Positions 14,150 through 18,840 of a stretch of DNA of 18,840 bases are shown here, one piece after another. Each line of letters opens with the position of its first letter. The stretch's first letter is position 1. The notes beneath the pieces are model-generated. The model did not search any database. It was not told the origin of the DNA and saw only the letters and a list, made by a program, of their open reading frames with translations. The stretch lies in NCBI GenBank assembly GCA_021203805.1, contig JAJQAM010000027.1, positions 1 to 18,840 on the forward strand, read 5' to 3'. The translations under genes and the position numbers were made by a program. The stretch is from Coprobacillus sp. GTDB taxonomy: Bacteria > Bacillota_I > Bacilli_A > RFN20 > CAG-826.

Positions 14150-15235
14150 ATGAGTTCACCCCGTCAAGCGTCAGTAAATCTTACATACATTCCGAAAGGT
14201 GCGGCTACCGCTATCACCGCGCCGACGTTGGCTCAATACATGGAGTCTTTTGAATATGTCGACGCGGCAAGCGGTGAGTCGGATACCGTCTCAGCTAAAT
14301 TTTCCAATATCAATATGCAATGGCTCAACACATGGTTACCGACGATCGGCGACAAAATGGAGGCCCAAATCGTAACCGAAAGCTGGAGTTCCGAGGGTGA
14401 TTACAACGTATTCGATTGCGGAAAGTTTTGTGTTGACGATCTGAAATATTCCGGGCCGAATCTCACCTGCACACTCGGCGGTGTATCCGTTCCCGAGAGT
14501 CAGGATTTCCATTGTACGGCCCGGTCGTATACGTGGCAGATGGTTACGTTACAGGAAATGGCGACCGCTATCGGCGCTCAATATTTCATGCCGGTATACT
14601 ATGACGCCCCCGATGTCTATATCGAGTCAATCGAACAGGATAGCCAGACCGATTCGGAATTTCTTACAAAAGTCTGCGAGGATTACGGGCTTGCGGTAAA
14701 AATCTATTTCGGCAAGATCGTAATCTATGATCTGGACACCTACGAGGCCAAGCCGGCGGTCGCAACCTATGACATACAGGATTTTCAGTCATGGGACGCG
14801 CAATCGACTCTTACAGGCACTTACACGGGTGCGACAATCACTTACACCAACGAAACGGATAATTCCGAGATACAGCTTGCGATCGGTACGCCGGGCCGGT
14901 TGTTAAACGTGAATACAGAGGCCGCGAATGAGGCGGATGCGCTGTTAAAGGCTTGCGCGATGGTAAATGACGAAAACAGGAATGCCGTTACCATGACCGC
15001 GACGATAAAAGCGAATCTCTCGGTCGTTGCGGGCAGCTGCATAGAGATTGTCGGCGCCTTTGATTTAAACGGCAAATACTTCGTCGATAAGGCTACTCAT
15101 AACATAGACGGTTCGAGCGCCTATACGATGAATCTGGAATTGCACAAGGTACAGGAAAAGATCACCGCCCAAGCGCCTGACCCGATGGCCCTGTTTGCGG
15201 CGGCTCTCGTGGCGTTATTAGGCGGCGGAGCATAG
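14150..15235 (+). CDS. Baseplate hub protein (phage late control gene D / gpD family)
   Basis: This 361-residue protein corresponds to P2 gpD, the hub at the end of the tail tube, structurally like T4 gp27 and VgrG. It begins with a strand-rich segment (RQASVNLTYI) and a MESFEYVDAASGESDTVSAKF stretch typical of the first hub domain, followed by the 'MEAQIV...YNVFDCGKFCVDDLKYSGPN' domain and a central YMPVYYDAP-like region. The C-terminal LNGKYFVDKATHNIDGSSAY is the usual final beta pattern. The protein ends in a short Ala/Leu/Gly-rich tail (FAAALVALLGGGA). AGGAGG overlaps the gpX stop and precedes ATG 14150 by 7 nt. Confidence 0.92.
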   Translation: MSSPRQASVNLTYIPKGAATAITAPTLAQYMESFEYVDAASGESDTVSAKFSNINMQWLNTWLPTIGDKMEAQIVTESWSSEGDYNVFDCGKFCVDDLKYSGPNLTCTLGGVSVPESQDFHCTARSYTWQMVTLQEMATAIGAQYFMPVYYDAPDVYIESIEQDSQTDSEFLTKVCEDYGLAVKIYFGKIVIYDLDTYEAKPAVATYDIQDFQSWDAQSTLTGTYTGATITYTNETDNSEIQLAIGTPGRLLNVNTEAANEADALLKACAMVNDENRNAVTMTATIKANLSVVAGSCIEIVGAFDLNGKYFVDKATHNIDGSSAYTMNLELHKVQEKITAQAPDPMALFAAALVALLGGGA

Positions 15236-15249
15236 AAGGGAGAATAAGT

Positions 15250-15633
15250 ATGGGTGAGATCAGAATAGGCCGCGTATCGGCCGTAGATTACGCGAACGGC
15301 ATGGTATCGGTGGTATATACCGACCGGGACGCTTCGGTAACAAAGTCATTGCCGTACCTGTCATTCAACGGTGAATACAAAATGCCGGCGGTAGGTGAAT
15401 ACGTACTTGTCGCGCATTTATCGAACGGTTCCGATGCGGGAATCGTACTCGGGCCGTACTGGAACAAGGGCAATGTTCCGGCAACGTCAGGCCAAGGCGT
15501 TTACCATAAAGAGTTAGGTGCGACGCCGGGCGAAGCATACATAGAATACAGCGGCGGGGAATTAACATTCAAAGACAGCGGCGGCACGTTGTCATTGTCG
15601 GAAATCCGCGCCGGTTTGGGAGGTGGCGAATAA
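15250..15633 (+). CDS. Baseplate assembly/spike protein gpV
   Basis: This 127-residue protein is the central spike at the baseplate tip. The N-terminal half has the OB-fold pattern of gpV/gp45: IRIGRVSAVDYANGMVSVVY, then LPYLSFNGEYKMPAVGEYVL and the 'DAGIVLGPYWNKGN' turn, where the family reads G.VLG..Y. The C-terminal half is short repeats of polar and Gly-rich strands (YIEYSGGELTFKDSGGTLSL), as expected for a beta-helical needle. It is shorter than P2 gpV (about 211 residues) and no HxH iron-binding tip motif is visible. AGGGAG lies 7 nt before ATG 15250. Confidence 0.9.
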   Translation: MGEIRIGRVSAVDYANGMVSVVYTDRDASVTKSLPYLSFNGEYKMPAVGEYVLVAHLSNGSDAGIVLGPYWNKGNVPATSGQGVYHKELGATPGEAYIEYSGGELTFKDSGGTLSLSEIRAGLGGGE

Positions 15634-16032
15634 ATGGGAAAGATCGGAAATTTCGGTTCGGCGATAACCTTTGAAACGTCGGACGCCCGGATACTGAATT
15701 TTACCTCGTTCAAGCGGAGCCTTTCGGGGCGCTGGACGGAACACCAACGCGAAGGCAAAAAGCCTCAGTTACAGTTTATGGGGCCGGATTCCGCCGAAGT
15801 GACGTTCACGATCGTACTTGACGCCGAACACGGTGTATCGCCGCGCTCCACGATAGACAAGATCGAGAAATGTGTAACGCGGGGAACCCCGAACAAATTG
15901 GTTATCGGGAATTCAAAGGTCGGCTCGAACAAATTTGTAATGACAAATCTCTCAGAGGCATGGGACAGGGTTTTCGATAAAGGCGAATTGGTACGGGCAA
16001 CCCTCGACGTGACTCTCAGGGAATACGCATAG
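15634..16032 (+). CDS. Phage tail protein gpU-like (P2 GpU family)
   Basis: A 132-residue protein with the GpU pattern: IGNFGSAITFETS at the start (family F.F.TS), then LSGRWTEHQREGKKPQLQFMG with the conserved W and H, LDAEHGVSPRSTIDKIE, 'LVIGNSKVGSNKFVMTNLSEAWD' and a final ATLDVTLREYA. GpU is a tail component; proteins of this family have been placed in the baseplate core near the tube in related contractile particles. It lies here between the spike and the gp25-like gene, whereas in P2 it is beside the tape measure and gpX, so the baseplate position argues for a role in that complex. GGGAGG lies 10 nt upstream; TAA and ATG abut. Confidence 0.88.
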   Translation: MGKIGNFGSAITFETSDARILNFTSFKRSLSGRWTEHQREGKKPQLQFMGPDSAEVTFTIVLDAEHGVSPRSTIDKIEKCVTRGTPNKLVIGNSKVGSNKFVMTNLSEAWDRVFDKGELVRATLDVTLREYA

Positions 16033-16042
16033 GAGGCCGGCA

Positions 16043-16372
16043 ATGAGAATTGATACAGAATTTATCGGGTTCGACTATCAGAAAGAGGCCGGAACGATAG
16101 CCGAGATCAAACGCAATGTCGAGACGCTGATAAACACCCCGGCGGGTACTTGCCCGGGTGACAGAAATTACGGGGTCTCGATTGATTACGTTGGCCAGCC
16201 CGGCCCGATAGCGCAAAACCAGACGGCGATCGAGATCGTTGAAAAGGTCGAGGAATACGAACCCCGTGTCGTTGTGGTAAACATAGATTTTTCTCACGGC
16301 GACGATGGAAATGTGATCTTAATAATCCGGCTTGGGCGTAATGAGGATTATGTCGAAGAGGATGAGGAATAG
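16043..16372 (+). CDS. Baseplate wedge protein gpW (T4 gp25-like)
   Basis: This 109-residue protein is the sheath-initiating wedge component of contractile tails. It shows the gp25 family pattern: AEIKRNVETLINTPAGTCPGDRNYG (about 19-43), with the usual TP.G.R..D+.+G core, and VEKVEEYEPRVVVVNI (about 69-84), where the family has the conserved EPR signature. The last about 10 residues are acidic (EDYVEEDEE). AGGAGG overlaps the gpU stop and stands before ATG 16043. The gene precedes gpJ, as in P2 and Mu. Confidence 0.93.
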   Translation: MRIDTEFIGFDYQKEAGTIAEIKRNVETLINTPAGTCPGDRNYGVSIDYVGQPGPIAQNQTAIEIVEKVEEYEPRVVVVNIDFSHGDDGNVILIIRLGRNEDYVEEDEE

Positions 16373-16383
16373 GAGGTAGCGTC

Positions 16384-17538
16384 ATGTCTGATTTACTAAA
16401 CGGAATCGAGAGTTTGCCCGATATCAGTTTTATCGACGATCTGACATTGGAGGATGTACAGACTCTCTTAATTAACACGTTCCAAACGAGTTATAAGGAA
16501 ATCACGGGAAAGAGCATATCACTAAGCCGTGCCGACCCGAACCGAATCATAATGCTTGCTTGCGCCCAAGTGATATATCAGGGTCTCCAGCAAGTCGATA
16601 AAGCGGGCAAGATGAATTTCCTCAAATACTCGGAGGGCGACTATCTGAAAAACCTAGCTGCATTCAAAGGCATTACCGCTCAAGAGCCTCAAAAGGCAAC
16701 GGCAAAAGTTGAGTGGCGCCTTGCCGAACCCCGTGAGTCGGCAACGGGTATCGCAAAGGGTTCGAGGGTGACGGCCTCGTATGATATCTATTTCGAGACA
16801 ACGGAATACAACGAGATTCCGGCCGGCGAAACCTCAATCGTAATTTTAATGACGTGCACCGAAGCCGGGTTGAAAGGTAACGGGTATATGCCGGGTGAGC
16901 TGGATACCCTCGTTGACCCGGTGGCGTTCATTGACAGCGTATCGAACATAGAGACGTCGGAGGGCGGCACCGACGAAGAATCGGACGAATCCCTTGCCGA
17001 GCGCACCTATCTCGCACCGTCGGCCTATTCTACGGCCGGCCCGGACGATGCGTACATATATTGGGCGTTGCAATATTCCTCTGATATCGGCGACGTGTTG
17101 GTAACGTCTCCTACTCCCGGCGTTGTGGACGTGCGGTTCATTATGTCGGACGGCTCGTTACCCGACGAAACGACGATCGAGAAAATGGCCGAGCACTTAC
17201 AGCAAAGGTCGAAAAGGCCCCTCACGGATTATGTACAGGTCGGGGCGCCCGACGCGGTTGATTACAATATCGACCTGACATATTATATCAACTCTTCGGA
17301 TTCCGATATTGCGGCGACAATTCAAACGGAGGCCGAAGCGGCGGTTGAGGAATACATGAACTGGCAATCGGAAAAGATCGGCCGAGATATCAACCCCGAC
17401 GAATTGATAGCGTGTCTCCGCCGGGCGGGGGTAAAGCGTGCCGAGATAACCGAACCGTCGTTTACCCGTCTGGCCGATAACGCCTTACCCGTTTTAGGGT
17501 GGAAAGATATCAAATACGGAGGGCTTGAGGATGATTGA
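16384..17538 (+). CDS. Baseplate protein gpJ
   Basis: This 384-residue protein is the main baseplate wedge protein, corresponding to P2 gpJ, Mu gp47 and T4 gp6. Features include GDYLKNLAAFKGITAQEPQKAT (about 82-103), the early part of the family; SLAERTYLAPSAYSTAGPDDAY (about 202-224), where relatives read R......P.....G....Y; and the later DVRFIMSDGSLPD (about 249-261). The C-terminal third holds the conserved helix set (EIAQ/AAVEEYMNW, then LRRAGVKRAEITEPS). Length agrees with the family (about 300-400). AGGAGG lies upstream of ATG 16384. The end overlaps the next gene by 8 nt. Confidence 0.95.
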   Translation: MSDLLNGIESLPDISFIDDLTLEDVQTLLINTFQTSYKEITGKSISLSRADPNRIIMLACAQVIYQGLQQVDKAGKMNFLKYSEGDYLKNLAAFKGITAQEPQKATAKVEWRLAEPRESATGIAKGSRVTASYDIYFETTEYNEIPAGETSIVILMTCTEAGLKGNGYMPGELDTLVDPVAFIDSVSNIETSEGGTDEESDESLAERTYLAPSAYSTAGPDDAYIYWALQYSSDIGDVLVTSPTPGVVDVRFIMSDGSLPDETTIEKMAEHLQQRSKRPLTDYVQVGAPDAVDYNIDLTYYINSSDSDIAATIQTEAEAAVEEYMNWQSEKIGRDINPDELIACLRRAGVKRAEITEPSFTRLADNALPVLGWKDIKYGGLEDD

Positions 17539-18259
17539 TTACTACGACGGCCAGATAACCGACCTTCTACCCTCTTCATACACCGAAGAGGCAAGCGTAC
17601 AGGCTCTCAGCCTTGCGTTGCGTGAGGGGACTAGGCTCTTATACCGCTATTGCCAGAATGTTTATTTATATTGCTCTATCGACACTATGAGCGATACGAT
17701 GCTCGACTATCTGGCGAAAGAATTACGCACTCAGTATTATTCCGATGAATTCGACATTGAATTAAAGCGGTCTCTCGTGCGTAACACGATGATGTGGTAT
17801 ATGCACGCGGGGACACCGGCGGCGGTTGAGGAATTGGTTTCGATCGTATTCGGTGAGGGCACCGTTGAGGAATGGTGGGAATTTGACGGGGAGCCGTATT
17901 GGTTCCGCATCTTTACCGACGTCACCCTTGACGAAACGAACGTCTCCTACTTTTCCGAAATGGTAAAGAGGGTAAAAAATACACGTTCCCATTTGGACGC
18001 TATCGGCGTACACCGTGAAGTCGAAATGCCGTTCTATTCGGGTGCGGCTGTTTACGGGTTCCCTCATACGGCGGTTATCGACGGATATAACGTAAATTAC
18101 GAGATAGATCAAACCGTTTACACGAATACCGGCGCGGTATCGCTCTACAAGCCGGCGGCCATTATGGACGATCTGAAATATGAGAGCGAAGTCAATCAGA
18201 CTATCACCGCCGCTACGGCGTTAGATAGCACATACAAACAAATCATAAAGGAGGATTAA
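17531..18259 (+). CDS. Baseplate/tail protein gpI
   Basis: This predicted 242-residue protein matches P2 gpI, the wedge partner of gpJ that connects the baseplate periphery to the tail fibres. Family landmarks are LLPSSYTEEASVQALS (about 12-27), LDYLAKELRTQYYSDEFD (about 58-75) and RNTMMWYMHAGTPAAVEELVSI, followed by EEWWEFDGEPYWFRI (about 112-126), a strongly conserved stretch. The C-terminal about 70 residues (GAAVYGFPHTAVIDGYNV, then VYTNTGAVSLYK) extend beyond the core and probably contact the fibre. ATG 17531 is chosen over the in-frame TTG 17525 because GGAGGG (17518-17523) is 7 nt before it. It overlaps gpJ by 8 nt. Confidence 0.93.
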   Translation: MIDYYDGQITDLLPSSYTEEASVQALSLALREGTRLLYRYCQNVYLYCSIDTMSDTMLDYLAKELRTQYYSDEFDIELKRSLVRNTMMWYMHAGTPAAVEELVSIVFGEGTVEEWWEFDGEPYWFRIFTDVTLDETNVSYFSEMVKRVKNTRSHLDAIGVHREVEMPFYSGAAVYGFPHTAVIDGYNVNYEIDQTVYTNTGAVSLYKPAAIMDDLKYESEVNQTITAATALDSTYKQIIKED

Positions 18260-18263
18260 AACC

Positions 18264-18840
18264 ATGCCACAGCCATTTAACAACGCCGTAATGACAAACG
18301 GCGGCGCGGCCTTACTGACGAAAGCACAGGCCGGCGAATGTCGGATTGAGTTTACTCGCATGGCGATCGGTAACGGTACTTATACCGCCGAAGAGGAAAC
18401 CATCGCGGCATTACAGGAAAGGACGGAGCTTAAATCTCTGAAAAATTCCTATGCTCTTAGTGGCGTTTCCGTCAACACGGAAAAGAGCGTAAAAGTCTCG
18501 GCCCTTTTGAGTAACCAAGACCCGACAACTCTCGAGCCGATAATTACCGAGGGCTACTATATCAACGAGATCGGCCTTTACGGCAAAGAGGCCGACGGGG
18601 GCGATGATACGGAGGTGCTTTACTCTATCGCAACCACAGCGGGCGATCAGGGCGATTATATGCCCCCGTACAACGGCTACAACCCCGCCGAAATCTTACA
18701 AGATTTCTACGCCACCGTTGATAACTCTGCAAACGTAACCATTAACATTCAGGGCGCGGCCCTCACGGTTGAACAGGCCGAGGAAATGAAGAAAGAGCTT
18801 GAAGAGGAAATTGCCGGAATCGACTCTTACGACGGCGAAG
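18264..18840 (+). CDS. Tail fibre protein N-terminal part (DUF3751-type), cut by the window end
   Basis: The frame from ATG 18264 stays open to the last base, giving 192 residues of an incomplete protein. The start and body (RIEFTRMAIGNG, then YYINEIGLYGKEAD, and DGGDDTEVLYSIATT) match the tail-collar fibre N-terminal domain that attaches fibres to the baseplate. The part visible at the end (VEQAEEMKKELEEEIAGID) is charged and helical, likely the beginning of the fibre shaft. The receptor-binding part lies beyond the window. AAGGAGG is at 18248-18254, 9 nt before the start. The gene follows gpI as in P2, where H follows I. Confidence 0.88.
   Translation, partial: MPQPFNNAVMTNGGAALLTKAQAGECRIEFTRMAIGNGTYTAEEETIAALQERTELKSLKNSYALSGVSVNTEKSVKVSALLSNQDPTTLEPIITEGYYINEIGLYGKEADGGDDTEVLYSIATTAGDQGDYMPPYNGYNPAEILQDFYATVDNSANVTINIQGAALTVEQAEEMKKELEEEIAGIDSYDGE

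Noticed and set aside
1..18840. Tailocin (headless contractile particle) interpretation
   Set aside because: Terminase, portal, protease and capsid genes are all present and intact, so this is a phage or prophage.

Overview
The window is one continuous late-gene block of a tailed phage or prophage with a contractile (myovirus-type) tail. All 24 genes recognised lie on the + strand, are packed end to end with stop/start overlaps or very short gaps, and run in the usual order: packaging, head, connector, tail shaft, baseplate, tail fibre. The window opens just upstream of the terminase small subunit and closes inside the tail fibre gene. No integrase, repressor, lysis or replication genes are present, so lytic versus temperate lifestyle cannot be read here. 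Strong AGGAGG-type ribosome binding sites 6-10 nt before most starts, roughly even GC and the protein families suggest a Gram-positive, Clostridia-like (Bacillota) host. That host call is inference.

Region 1 (about 1-4230), packaging and portal: a Nu1-type small terminase, a lambda gpA-type large terminase, a gpW-like head-tail joining protein and a lambda gpB-type portal. Region 2 (4172-6703), capsid: an HK97-family prohead protease, a major capsid protein with an N-terminal coiled-coil (delta-like) segment and a Mu gpT-like fold signature, and a DUF2190 capsid cement/decoration protein. Region 3 (6703-8782), connector: five small proteins. One looks like minor tail protein gpZ, and the others are of uncertain function. 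Two consecutive genes here probably start with TTG in TTGA stop/start overlaps.

Region 4 (8798-13875), tail shaft: sheath (P2 FI type), tube (P2 FII type), the tail assembly chaperone pair E/E' joined by a programmed -1 frameshift at a T TTT TTC heptamer, and the tape measure protein, which contains six 22-residue hydrophobic repeats. A 13-bp hairpin followed by five T lies inside the E' extension and looks like an intrinsic terminator. Region 5 (13890-18840), baseplate and fibre: gpX (LysM-like), gpD hub, gpV spike, gpU-like protein, gpW/gp25-like protein, gpJ, gpI and the start of a DUF3751-type tail fibre.

The phage is a mosaic: lambda-like packaging, HK97/Mu-like capsid and P2-like tail. 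The observations most worth following up are the frameshift signal, the terminator-like hairpin just after it, and the poorly characterised connector proteins. I found no defence island, CRISPR array, tRNA, insertion sequence or clearly unprecedented system.
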